From: Diprion similis
Lineage: Eukaryota > Arthropoda > Insecta > Hymenoptera > Diprionidae
DNA length: 64,000 nucleotides
NCBI RefSeq assembly: GCF_021155765.1
Contig: NC_060107.1
Span: 14,494,501 to 14,558,500, forward strand
Direction of reading: 5' to 3'
The position numbers and the translations under genes are program-made. Below, in pieces: positions 13,304 through 24,830 of this stretch. Numbering within the stretch: the first letter of the stretch is position 1; every line of letters begins with the position of its first letter. The notes under the pieces are model-generated. The model did not search any database and had not been told where the DNA came from. It saw nothing but the letters and a program-made list of their open reading frames with translations.

Positions 13304-14729
13304 CTAGTTTTTACGCGACGGATGATGACGACAGTGTCCGCATATTGATGCCGATCGCTCGGAGCCTCGGACTTTACTGACTGCCACAATACAAAGTATA
13401 CCGAGTAACTCGACGTGCTGTTTGTGTTGGTGATTCAGGTAGTTATATACGGCTTTAAGCCTCGTCGCACAGGTACGAATGAATCGTTTCCTAGCATTTT
13501 CTTCTTCTGCACCAATGCGAAAGTTCGTTTAGTGTTGGGCCCCCGGCCGCTTCATGGCCAACGATGGTGGTACGATATAAGCGAGAAGCAGGCAGCTGTG
13601 CTTACATTAAGAAAAACACCCACAGTGTCGTATCTTTGTGGAACTCGAAAAAGAAAAAATTAATAATACCAAGACGTTGATTGGACATTTGTTTCATCTA
13701 CTTCCAACCCATTTCATTAGCTCCATTCCACTGAGATAAAAACTGTAAGTGTAACTACACGCTATTGACAAATAAAAACGAGCGATTCAAGTATCCAACG
13801 ATTTTGGAACTCACTGTTATTGTTATTATCACGTCGTTGCATATTATTTGGTGGGCATTCACGTGGGCTCGATGGAATTCTCATATCGACCTACATTGTT
13901 GTGGGCGGTCATCTCTCCTCTGCTGTTTAATACGTATAAATATAGTTATACGCTGTTCTATACAATTAGCCTAATTTTACACATCATAGTATGTTATGTA
14001 CACATTCGTAACTTACAAGACAGGTACTTCTGACTGAGGATGAGTAGGTAAACACCGGGTTTCAAAAGTGTCACCGTTTCTAGATATTTGTGAAATTACT
14101 GTCATATTTTGGTTTACCGTTAATGTGTAAGGTTTTTGAAGGTCTGAAAGTATTCTGCGTATGTCTATATCATATCAAAGTATGTACTGAAAATGATATG
14201 GTATCTTCATTAAAAAACAGCATTGAATTATAATTTATCTATTTTACACAGTCAATTAAGACTTACATAAAGACTATGTGTTGATTAATTTTTGTTTATC
14301 CATCTCATGATTCTTCATGATTTAACAATGCAAAAATTATGTTTAAAAAATATATCTATGGGAATAAACAAGAACAGATTCGGAGCTTTTATCACTGTTG
14401 CTATCGGTATTTTACTGAAACGCCCTGTACGTTAGTGAATTACTTAATCTTTGCGTGAGTTGAATGCTGGAATAGGCAGTACGGTTCCCAAGGCCGCCTT
14501 TAACTTACAATTAGCCATCGTCGAAATCTCCATATACTGTACTGGTTGGAAAGAGATCACTGAAATCAGTGAAAGAGATGCCTTGTAGGCTGCTCAAAAA
14601 AGGTAACCGTCCTTTAGAAATTTCCCGGACTTGTGTAGGGTTGGGCGTAGGTGTTGATAAACGTCGCTGGCACGTCGTATAATAGATGTAGCAGATTATA
14701 AAACCTAATAAAAAAAATGCAAGCTAATA

Positions 14730-14991
14730 CAGTAGAACCTCGGTAATCTAGCCCCTGTATAATCCGGCGCCCTCTGTAATCCGACATGCCAATTATGTAT
14801 GTTACATACGTGTAGTATCGATCTTATCTCACAATTTTTATCATTTTTCTGATTACAAACATATACACACGTCTTTTCAAAAAGTTCCGGACTACAAGGG
14901 GTCGATGGCAGCTCTCTATAGTTGGACGAATATTATTTGATAATCCAACATCGCCTTGCAGAACATTTCTCGGATTACCGCAGGTCGACTG
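14730..14991. mobile_element. Pogo/Tigger-like MITE, 262 bp, flanked by TA
   Basis: The left end reads CAGTAGAACCTCGGTAATC. The reverse complement of the right end reads CAGTCGACCTGCGGTAATC. TA dinucleotides lie on both sides (14728-14729 and 14992-14993), the target-site duplication of the Tc1/mariner/pogo superfamily. The terminal sequence resembles the ends known from pogo/Tigger elements. Internal repeats of the type TAATCCGRC continue the inverted-repeat symmetry. There is no transposase ORF, so this is a non-autonomous miniature copy. Confidence 0.75.
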
Positions 14992-15364
14992 TAGACTAAT
15001 CAAAATCATGAAATATAATTTACTCGAAACTAGATTTACGTTTCCTAGTTCGTGAATAATGCATATTTTATGGAAAGTTCGCGCAAATATTTTGAGAAGT
15101 CATGATAATATAGAAGTTTTGTATTATCACATCTTCCAATTTTCAACTAAAAATTAGTTTTCACAATTTTTTCGAAATCATTCCAGATTTAATAACATTT
15201 TTTTTAACATTAATATTAATTTTGTATGACTTTTGTCCCATGAATTGTCCCCAACTCAGACATTATCGTTTTGGAGGTATTCCGTGCGCACCACGTCAGA
15301 AATTGTTGACTTGCTCTCTTATTGTTAGCTCGACGATGGCAGAGTTGATAGAAACAAAGTCAGT

Positions 15365-15374
15365 GCGCATGCGC
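15365..15374. promoter_or_regulatory. NRF1-type palindrome GCGCATGCGC
   Basis: The sequence GTGCGCATGCGCGT contains the perfect 10-base palindrome recognised by NRF1/erect-wing-type factors. It lies in a locally GC-richer stretch about 1.4 kb upstream of the cyclin Y start codon. It may mark a CpG-type promoter for cyclin Y or the divergent filamin gene. The motif is seen directly; its function is inferred. Confidence 0.35.
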
Positions 15375-15590
15375 GTCCGTCCCTGACTCAATATGTAGCT
15401 CTCTCTTCAAAGCGGAGCCGACCTTTTTCGGACAAATTGAAAACTTGGTCCTCGCAGTTTGACATGAAATGTTTGAATGGAGACAGTTTTGAAAAAGTGT
15501 TCCACTAAATTCAACTGATGGAATTTGATTCATAAATAAAATAGAATATCCTGGTATGAGGATTTTACCTTATTTCAAGTTCTTGGGGAG

Positions 15591-15610
15591 GGGGGGGGGG
15601 GGGGGGGGGG
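15591..15610 (+). repeat. Homopolymer of 20 G
   Basis: An uninterrupted run of 20 G follows GGGGA. Such runs are rare in AT-rich insect DNA, can form G-quadruplexes and are prone to length error in sequencing. There is no gene nearby. Confidence 0.9.
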
Positions 15611-16810
15611 TTCTCGAATAGACTCGACGACGTTTAATTTTAATCTAGAAGGATGATAAAAATCAAAGAAATTAATTAAAAATGGATGCAAAGAAAATGA
15701 TTTATTAAAGATTATATATGGTTTAAATGTATGTACAACATACTTCATACACGCTACCTCGCGAACAAATATAAGTTCCAATTACGGATTTGTTAGCAAT
15801 ACTGTTGATTATATTATTATATTGGAGTAGTCCAACGATTTATAGTATTGTACATAACGATTCAATTGTATGTGAGCAAAATCTCAAGAGTTTATCAAAG
15901 CTGTCCTACTTCCAATAATTCATATAGTTAGACTCGATAGTTAGACAGAGGTCCGCTTTATCGGTTCTTCACTCTGATCATGACCCTCATCTGGGAGTTT
16001 TGATTGGTTCAGAATGTATATCCACTGCGGAATAGCTGCCCAAATCCAATCACATTATCTACTCAACACTTCCACACAGGATGGCGGCGAAAATGGCGGT
16101 AACGGACCGAACTCTGTTCAGTGCAACCAGTTGAAAATGTTTACTCGCACAGCCGTCGAAGTTTCACAGATAAAAAAAACCTCCCCTTCTGTGTCAAAAT
16201 TGTGTTTATAGACTGTTTCACATCCCCGCAGTACACGAAAAGCGGTGTTCAATATTGTTCCAAGAGAACGTGTTTACTGTGCCATCAGCTAAATGTTATT
16301 GGCGAGGATTCGATGAGGTACTCAACCTCAAAAATTGCCGGCAAGTCTTCGCAGCAGCGTTAGGCGTGTCACAGTTGTTGGAGCCTTCTTACAAATGGTT
16401 ACACTTGTGTGTGTACACGAATTATACATATATTTTTTATATTGTAACTTCAGCTCGTTTCATCCAAAGTGCGCTAAACAGAGATCCTGAAACAATAGTC
16501 AGACTTACTATGAACCAGCGTTGAATATTCATGTATTACGAGACTCGGTAAGTGGTCACGATGAAAATCAACGGAATGTATCTCGTCGCCCGTGTCACCG
16601 TCACTATCACCACAACCCGCATCAGCTGATCGTGTCAAATTGACATGTGGATTTAGTTTGTCAAATTATGTCTAATCCTTGTGTGCTCCGGGCATTTATC
16701 TCCTCAATGTTTTCGTGAAGGGAGTAAAAAAACGAGTAAAGAAAACGGGGTAGAGAATAAGGAGATATAGATCGTCGTGAGATACCGAAAAATTAGAAAA
16801 CTGTCAAGTT

Positions 16811-19721
16811 ATGGGCAACAAGAATAGTTGCTGTGTTTACGCAAGCCCTCAAACAGGGCGGAAAGAATTAGGGCGCGACTGTGGAGGCCGAGGGCTAGAG
16901 GAACACCTTCCAGAAGGTGAAATCAGCGCGAATAACTTGCAACATATAAGCGAGCGCGAGCCAGAAGATTGGGATTCAGACCCGTCGCTACACCCATGTG
17001 CAGGCACAATTTTCATGGAGCGTTCTAAGCAGGCAATCGAAAGTGAGTTTTATCTTTCTATAAATCTGTGTTAGTCTGTTCGCCGCTGCACTGGATTGTT
17101 CTCAATTTTGCAGATGGAATGGTTAGGAAAAAAAGTCAGCACCAAATTGCTGACACAAGGACGTTGAAGAAAAGCAGCAGTTGTAGTACCATCTATCTTG
17201 ACGATAGTACCGTGTCTCAACCCAATCTCAAAAATACAGTTAAATGTGTTGCGTTAGCTATATATTATCACATCAAGAATCGAACGTCGCAACGTCAGAT
17301 CGACATATTCGACGAAAAACTTCATCCACTTACGGTGAAACACCATGCTATTAATACTTTTAACGCACATATTGATCTATTCGATTTTTCAGATTGCAGA
17401 TGGGTTAACTGAATTTTGTGTTTCAGAGAGATGGTGTTTCTGAAGATTATCACAGACATAATCCAGAGCATAAACAAATATACAAGTTTATTAGAACATT
17501 GTTTAATGCCGCTCAGCTCACAGCTGAATGTGCTATTATAACACTAGTTTATCTAGAACGGCTTCTCACTTATGCCGAAGTTGACATAACTCCTGCTAAC
17601 TGGAAGCGAATTGCACTTGGTGCCATACTTTTATCTTCCAAGGTGTGGGATGATCAGGCAGTGTGGAACGTTGACTATTGTCAAATTCTTAAAGATATCA
17701 CCGTGGAAGATATGTACGTAATTATACCGTTACTTGATTGAAAATTCATAAATTCGGTTTAATCTAGAAAGTTGAAACATCACATTGCAAAATATAATAT
17801 GTTTGCGGATAGTGGTGATAAAAATTTTAAAGGATCAGAAAGTAGAAGGATTACAATATCACATTTTAAAAAAAGCAAAAGGTTATTTCATTTTAGTAAA
17901 GTAAAATGTAGAACAGTCGAAGTAGAGAAGGCCGAATATAGAATCGTCAGAATTTTTAAGAATATAGCAAGCCAAAACGTAGAATTTAATATTTTGGTTT
18001 TCCGAACTTTGCATTTCTACATTTTGACATTTCTGTATCTCGACTTTAACCATCGTAAAATTCTATAACACAGATTTTTACGTTTTTGAAACCCTGACAT
18101 TGAGACCCTTCCATTTTTAATTCTACATTTTTACCGCTATTTTTGCGTAGAAGAGTGGGAAGAAAACGGTCATTATTTGTCTATTAGTGGAATAATTTTT
18201 TTTTATTTGAACTCGTCGAGGGTTGGCCATTCAGCAATCAATTCTACACAGAACTACATGAAGTTGACTCAAAAATGTCGAAAGATATTAAAATCAAAAG
18301 ATCTAAAATATACTCAAATGACTTGACGCTACTTCACTTGAATTCAAGTGACTTTCTCTCAAAGTGTACACCAGACTCCAAGTATGCCTAGCCCCTCAAA
18401 AACCTGTTTACCGATTTGGTAACTGATCGAAGTATTTGCGCTGAAATTAATTGCCGTAAAAGGAAAATTGATAATTTCAAGTTAGAATTATTCTGCAGGT
18501 GATGTGAGTCACTTAAGCTACCCTAGTGTGACTTCCAGATTATGTTGAAACTTCGCATACTAATTGAGCAGTTATGAGTAATCGGTACGTATTTTTTCGT
18601 GTCGGTAATGAATCAACTTTGAGGGTGAAACCACCCCTAGCATTCAACTTGTGGAAAACAAGGCATTGCAAAATATTATATTGTATGCAGCTGCGTTCGC
18701 TCAAGTACTAGACATATGTGATCGCAGCACATGCCTTCGCATCATGTCGCCAACTTTACACTTTTCGGAAATCACCCAGTTTTCACACTTGTAACACAAT
18801 ATACTGTGTATCAGAGCTGTAATTATACAAATCAGATATCGCGGATCGACACATGTGACACATGTTATTTTTTGCAAGAGCTGTGGAAGAAAGTTTGATT
18901 TCAGAAGCACCGAAGATGCCACTGACAGCACGTAAAATTGAAATTACGTAATTTACAGTCAATGACACAGTGAGTTAAGTGATTGAGTTATTCAAAAGAG
19001 CACATGTGCCAAAGAACACTGTAGTGTGTACAATCAAATACTTCAGTTGTGTGCATGTCCGGTCGTTTTATGGCACTATTCGGAAACTGGGTACTTGACG
19101 CATGCTTCAAAGGTTTCGAAATCCAAACGTTCCAATCAGGTGTTGAATAAAAAACTTACATATATTAGTTACCGGAATTGAAATAGTATTTTTAATTAAT
19201 AGGACGTAAAACCTTACGCTCGTGTAACAAATATCTGTTTTTGCACGAGTATGATAAGGTATACGGTTTTGTTGTTATATTTTACCCTACAATCTGATCC
19301 ATTGCCTGTATAAAAAAATACGTCTTGAATACTTTCGACTACTCTACAAATGTGCCAAGTTTCAACAACATCGATGAATAACATTTGTCGATATATTCCC
19401 GAAATGAAATCAGCTTTTGAATTTCGTTGCAGGAACGAATTGGAAAGGCAGTTTCTGGAAATGCTACAATTTAATATAAATGTCCCTTCGAGCGTGTACG
19501 CAAAATACTACTTCGACCTCCGCACGCTTGCAGAGGCCAACGAACTAACATTCCCTAGCGAACCGCTTAGCAAAGAGAAGGCACAAAAGCTTGAGGCAAT
19601 GTCCAGGGTATACGAAGACAAAGTAACGGCAGAAGTATTGCGCAAGGGTATTAAAAAATGGTCCAGTTTGGACAACGTATGTATAGGTGGACCGAGACGT
19701 AGCATCGCCATCCTTTCTTAA
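16811..19721 (+). CDS. CycY: Cyclin Y
   Basis: Cyclin Y recruits and activates the CDK14/CDK16 (Eip63E) kinases at the plasma membrane, acting in Wnt signalling and development. Coding exons are 16811-17042, 17114-17334, 17427-17713 and 19433-19721. The phases are consistent, and the product is 342 residues. The N-terminus MGNKNSCC fits myristoylation on Gly2 with nearby palmitoylatable cysteines, as in the family. The cyclin box includes [36 protein letters not shown]-like sequence (here [16 protein letters not shown]) and [20 protein letters not shown]. The length is close to human CCNY (341). The last intron, about 1.7 kb, carries a repeat-like insertion. The acceptor GTTGCAG before GAACGAATTGGAAAGG restores the codon split at VEDM/NELERQ. 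Confidence 0.96.
17805..18150. mobile_element. Possible MITE-like insertion in the last cyclin Y intron
   Basis: The sequence starts near GATAGTGGTGATAAAAAT and ends near ATTTTTACCGCTATT, which are imperfect reverse complements. The interior repeats short motifs of the type ATGTAGAA on one side and TTCTACATTT on the other, giving a partly palindromic layout. The 98-residue ORF inside is low in complexity and resembles no protein. No target-site duplication could be fixed. Confidence 0.3.
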
Positions 19722-19797
19722 AATCATTACGGCATATAATGCTGCTTCTACATTTACACTTCGAATGAACTAAGTGCATGCGTGGAATAATGCTCAA

Positions 19798-19824
19798 TCT
19801 CTCTCTCTCTTTCTCTCTCTCTCT
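19798..19824 (+). repeat. CT microsatellite
   Basis: A (CT)n tract interrupted once by TTT lies about 80 bases after the cyclin Y stop codon, within its probable 3' UTR. Confidence 0.85.
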
Positions 19825-20139
19825 ACGTTTGTAGCGGTTATATCTGCTTTGAACGAGTAATAATTTCACCCCAGTTACTTGAACCATCACCCAAATGCAA
19901 TAAATTGGTTGTATAATTTATTCGCTATAGGCATATTCAATTAAATTGCATTTGAAATATCGACTGAAACTCGTTATTCATTTTCAGCGGCTCTAGATTC
20001 CGTTCTGAAGTGAATGTGTAGAATCACCATTTATACAGCTTTTCAATCTTCCATCCATTGCAAACTGTGTTGCAATTTTTCTTTTACTTCATGCTTCATC
20101 CTGCCACCAATATGATATGTAAGAGCCTATGCTCCTAGA

Positions 20140-20145
20140 AATAAA
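20140..20145 (+). terminator. Candidate poly(A) signal of cyclin Y
   Basis: This is the first AATAAA on the plus strand after the cyclin Y stop, about 420 bases downstream. Later AATAAA motifs exist, so longer 3' ends are possible. Confidence 0.4.
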
Positions 20146-21835
20146 AAAAATTTGTGATATTCAACTGTCATAATAAGATTTAAAAAAAAAAAAAAGAAAA
20201 AAAAATGTGTAACCCTAAGCATTTATATTATATTATCATTACGAGAACTTATACTTGTTTTGTCGCGGATTTTAATTCAAAAAACAAAAAAAAAAAAAAA
20301 CAATTTAAATCTAATCTTATGCTTTGAACAAGCAAAGGTAGGTGACGAATAGAATAGTCTCATAAATTCAGCAAGATCCTAATATAATCATCTGCACAGT
20401 TTTGGTGCTCTTCAAGATATATTTTATAATTTGTGATATTAAATTTGGATAATCTTTAATGAGCCAAAGTAGCGGGAACCATTTTTGACAAGCAAACTTA
20501 TAAACTTTTTGACGAAAACTCGCATCAACGTCAGATTCTCCCTAAACATAGCACCATTTTCTTTGTTCATTTCTCAGATTTCTACACGCTGGGACAGTAC
20601 CTAATAAATTTACACCAGTCATGATGATCCTTTAAACTGCCAATATTAAGCATGTAATTTTTGTTCGTTTTCAATCAACTTCAATCATCAATCAATGATG
20701 TTCGGTCCTCTTGAATGTAATTAAATTCACTATACATATTATACATTCGTCCCTTTGTAAGGTATACCATCATTTTAATGGTCTACTCTACCCATCATTC
20801 GCATTGGATACATTACAAAATTTTTTGAATTGGGATCATACCATGTTTCTGTAGTATTAGTCAACAACGACGAATATGAATGAAAAACCGTTGAAGGTTT
20901 AAACCTTGCGTAACAGTTGAGAATAATTCCACATAAAAACTATTAGATGAAAGTTATAATTATATATGTAAATATATACATTTCTACTTTATTGTATTGG
21001 AAAGAAAAGGTTTCATATAGCTTGAAATCTAGTAATAAAAATTAGTAATAAAAACTATACCTGCCTGTATTTTCATATCATACCATAGTCTGTTATTCGA
21101 CTTCGTATTTTATACTGTGAAAAAAATTTCAAATTCGAATATTTATTTTAATATGTGCAGAATTATATGCAATTACAGCGACTCATATTGAAAAATCACG
21201 AATAATATATACAATTATATACGCATTTCGTCTGTATGTAAGCATTTTATATGCAATATTATGCAACACTTATGTTTACAGAGCTAACGACTACATAGCA
21301 AGTATAATTATAATGTATCGCGTATAATCGACGAAATAACAAAATCCGCCTCAAGCGTTTTTTTGTTTTTTGTTTTGACCGTGAAAAATAAAAAGTGCTT
21401 CGAAGAAGAGTTTGGAATGATGAATAAATGAAGAAAGGTAAATAGCTGAGACCCATATTGTTTATAATTAAGTGTAAAGTTTTAATAAATTATTCTCAAA
21501 GCTACATAATAGATATAATAATAATAATAACGTTATATATGTATGTGATAAAAAGCACGCACGCATTGCAAAATCATTATATTCACAAGTTTATTTTCAT
21601 CCTCGTATAATAATTCATAATTTATTATGATGTTTTTTTTTCTTCTTCCAATCAAATTAATATACAATATATTTTATATCAATATTAGAATAGATAATAA
21701 GTGTTATATACGATACAATCTAATAAAGAAAGTTTTTTTATAATAATATATTATATAGCAGCAGGAATGGCTCCCCACTATCTTACATGATTTTACGTGC
21801 CCAAATCGTCGTCGGTGTTATTACCATTTATGTAA

Positions 21836-21864
21836 TTATATTATTATTATTATTATTATTATTA
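21836..21864 (+). repeat. ATT microsatellite
   Basis: About nine ATT units in a row lie in AT-rich DNA between cyclin Y and Rab5. Confidence 0.85.
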
Positions 21865-23062
21865 CTTATTACATGTATCATATCACCTATATGATTTATT
21901 ATCATTATTATATAATGTATTTTATTTATATATATTTATATATTTATAACGAACACCACCCATTACTGCTAGGATTACGAATGGGAATTAAAACACCGCC
22001 TGCTTTCAAGCCTTAAACAACAATTCAGGATGTTGCTGAAAGTTGTAGTAGAGACCCGTGCTACGCTGATCACTCGAGCAAAAATGTCTCTGTGCTATAC
22101 ATCCCATTCTTTCTAATTTAGTAGCATTTCCTCGTGTTTCTGTTTCTTTTTTTCTATCATCCCACTCATTTGCAGACACATTCACGCCGTGTGTTTGTTT
22201 ATCTTTCCTGAATATGGTACATATCTGCAATTAGACATTAATCGTAGATTCCACGTATTCTATCACAATTTACCGATTACGAGACATTCAGAAGTACCAA
22301 TTTATTCGTGAAAATACCGACAAAGACTGTAACATATATTGACACAACTATTTTTCTGTAAAAACAATTAATTTTGCCCCCACCCCCCAGCCCCATCGCA
22401 AATGAATTTAAAAAATTCGGATTTAAACTTTTTTGCCTTTAGCAAAAATAAGAAAACGATTCGAAACATTCGGTGGAAAATGAAATATTCAAAATTCTGT
22501 GGAAAACATGTTGTATGGTAGTTGAAAGGATGTTTGAAGATCAAAAAGTTTAGTCGATCAGATATGTTAATATTTAAGCAAGCTGGGAATTGTCCATTGA
22601 AACAACTGTACATAGAAGAATTAAAATTTTATTTTTAATAATGAAAACTTGACAGCTTACGAGGCGCTGCTGCAATATAAATGGTATATAAGGAGTACCA
22701 TTTGAATACACTCATTGCTTTTGCAGATTGATAGCTATCCATTTATAAATAATAATCACTGTGGCGATAAATTGTTGAAAACCTGTTTCTCCATGCAATT
22801 CATTGAGATTTGACTGAGGGTAATTTAACAAGTTTTTCAATTTGAGAGAAAGAAGCTTTGACGTTACACAATTGAACATGTTGAAAATCCATCTTAATAT
22901 AAGAATTATATTACAAAAATGTATCTAATTAACATAAATGCAATGTACAAATAAATTTTCTGCTCGCTTTGTAGGATTCAAAGAGGCATTACACCTAATA
23001 GCTACAACGAAATATGTAACAAATTAATATTATCATACATTACACGTACTGTTTGTGAAAAA

Positions 23063-24824
23063 TCACTTGCAGCAGTTGCTAGTGGTCGTCTTTTGTCCTT
23101 CTACTTCAACTAATCGACGGCCTTGTCCACTGGTGCCTGCATTACCGGTTTGTTCATTCTTTGGAAGCTTCTTAGCTGAAAAATTTTGCAAAGCAGTCAC
23201 GTGCAGGTTCCTCAATTTTCGCAGGATTGAATGAACCAATTTTGTGTACATTAAAAATTAATTACCGATAGCTAAGAATATATCGTTGACATTCATGGCC
23301 GTTTTTGCAGACGTCTCCATGAACAGGAGGCCGTTTTCATCTGCGTAAGTCTGGGCCTCGTCGAACTCGACGACTCTTTTGTTACCCAGATCCGACTTGT
23401 TACCTGCGAGTGCTATAACTATATTCGGGCTCGCTTGCCGTTGAAGTTCCTTCACCCACGTTGTAGCACGTACGAATGTATCCTAATATCGATATAAACT
23501 AGTCAATTGACGTACCAAAGCTTGAACTGACAACCCATTGGATTAAAAGTGAAAAAAAGGTTTCACTCCTCTCGTCACTCCTGAGCAATGAAATCTTTCT
23601 AAACTTAGGGAAATTATGAAGCCTACGATCACACTTATCTTTAGTGGTTGGGAGCTCGCTTTGTGGTTGCAGTACTCTAGACTTCACAACTGAACCCTAT
23701 ATTATTCAATACTTTATCATAGTACAAATACAGTGTGAGTCGTTTCAAGTGTTGAGAATAAGTGAGGCTTAGTAGACGTGAAGGTATATCCCTTCAGCCA
23801 ATCAACGTTCAGAGCAATTGCGTCAGACTGTGATCGTGACGGAAGAAGGATACTCAGTTTTTTGTTACAGAGAAAAACAGTTTGATAATCAATAGCACAA
23901 CTGGTACTGCTTACCACACTTTCATTTCATTGATTGCCTGAAGGGATGTGCCTTCACGTCTACTGAGCCCGTTCTATTCTCGATACTTAAAGTGTCTCAC
24001 CCTGTATAGTTTCCAAAAGTTTGAAGCGATCTTATCGCTCAGGATGATAAAAAAATGTGACGAAGATAAAACTTGAAGGTTCGACATCCTTTTAATAAAC
24101 GTGAATAATACCTGATTTGTTATATCGTAAACAACAATAGCTGCCTGTGCTCCGCGATAATACATTGGAGCAAGACTATGATAGCGTTCCTGTCCAGCTG
24201 TGTCCCAAATTTCAAACTTTACAGTCGTATCATCCAAACATACGGTCTGTGTTAGAAAAGCAGCTGAAAATGAAACGTGCTTTTTCAGATCTGATAGAAC
24301 AAAAATAATGAATTGCGAAACGGTGTAACAAATAATTCTTAATGTATTTTTTCCAAAATATTTCACACCTTTTGAATTGTCATAGAGTGTGAAAATGAAG
24401 AATGTTATAAACACCATAAAATTTAAATTGCATTAACGTTTTGTTATTGCAGTAGTAATATGCGAAACTGCTTGTGCGGAAAAAGTAAATATTCTGTAGC
24501 AAAGATTCCAAAAACACCACAGGTCAATCAACGTGATAACCCGAGTGCTGATAAAACGTCGGGTCGACATATTGGAACAGGCATATAATTCCAAAATTGA
24601 AAATGCAAATCGTCATACTTTCAAGTAATGTGTCAGACCTCCTGCCAGACTTATTACTCACCTCCTATCGTACTTTCTTGATATTCATGGAACTGACCCT
24701 TAACAAACCTCAGTACCAGACTAGATTTGCCTACCGCAGATTCTCCAAGTAACACCAACTTAAACTGACAAATTTTTCCTTGCGTGGAACCGTTTGGCCT
24801 TTGGGCCGTACTCCGGCTAGCCAT
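23063..24824 (-). CDS. Rab5: Rab5 small GTPase
   Basis: Rab5 is the early-endosome GTPase that controls endocytic vesicle fusion. Coding exons on the minus strand are 24824-24662, 24263-24112, 23482-23266 and 23175-23063. They give 214 residues, the usual family length. All nucleotide-binding motifs are present: P-loop GESAVGKS, switch [25 protein letters not shown] and ETSAK. The effector region also reads as Rab5 ([13 protein letters not shown] after splicing). The C-terminus ends SNCCK, with two cysteines for geranylgeranylation. ATG 24824 lies 7 bases after an acceptor (GATGCAG at 24831), so an untranslated first exon lies further upstream. The in-frame ATGs above it are intronic. The second intron carries a MITE, 23731-24004. 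Confidence 0.97.
23731..24004. mobile_element. Tc1/mariner-like MITE, 274 bp, in a Rab5 intron
   Basis: Left end CAGTGTGAGTCGTTTCAAGT pairs with the reverse complement of the right end, CAGGGTGAGACACTTTAAGT. The inverted repeats run about 78 bases and share AGTAGACGTGAAGG and CCCTTCAG. TA lies immediately outside both ends (23729-23730 and 24005-24006). There is no ORF of transposase type. The insertion is in intron sequence, about 250 bases from one exon and 110 from the other, and leaves the Rab5 splice sites intact. Confidence 0.8.
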
Positions 24825-24830
24825 AGTGAC

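Larger units (their letters stand above)
11550..16810. other. Intergenic region between the jitterbug-like gene and cyclin Y
   Basis: This stretch presumably holds the 5' leaders and promoters of the two divergently transcribed genes, but no leader exon can be fixed. It contains a repeat fragment near 12473, a TATA-like box at 13296, a pogo-like MITE at 14730-14991, an NRF1-like palindrome at 15365 and a 20-base G run at 15591. The ORFs here have no family resemblance and are taken as chance. Confidence 0.5.
19722..23062. other. 3' untranslated and intergenic DNA between cyclin Y and Rab5
   Basis: This AT-rich stretch lies between two genes that meet tail to tail. It presumably holds both 3' UTRs. 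It contains a CT microsatellite at 19798-19824, an ATT microsatellite at 21836-21864, several A runs, candidate plus-strand poly(A) signals (20140, then others) and a minus-strand AATAAA at 22634-22629. No further gene was seen. Confidence 0.6.

Noticed and set aside
13415-13663. 82-residue ORF starting at 13415
   Set aside because: Low similarity to anything known and interrupted by a possible splice donor; probably leader or intergenic DNA.
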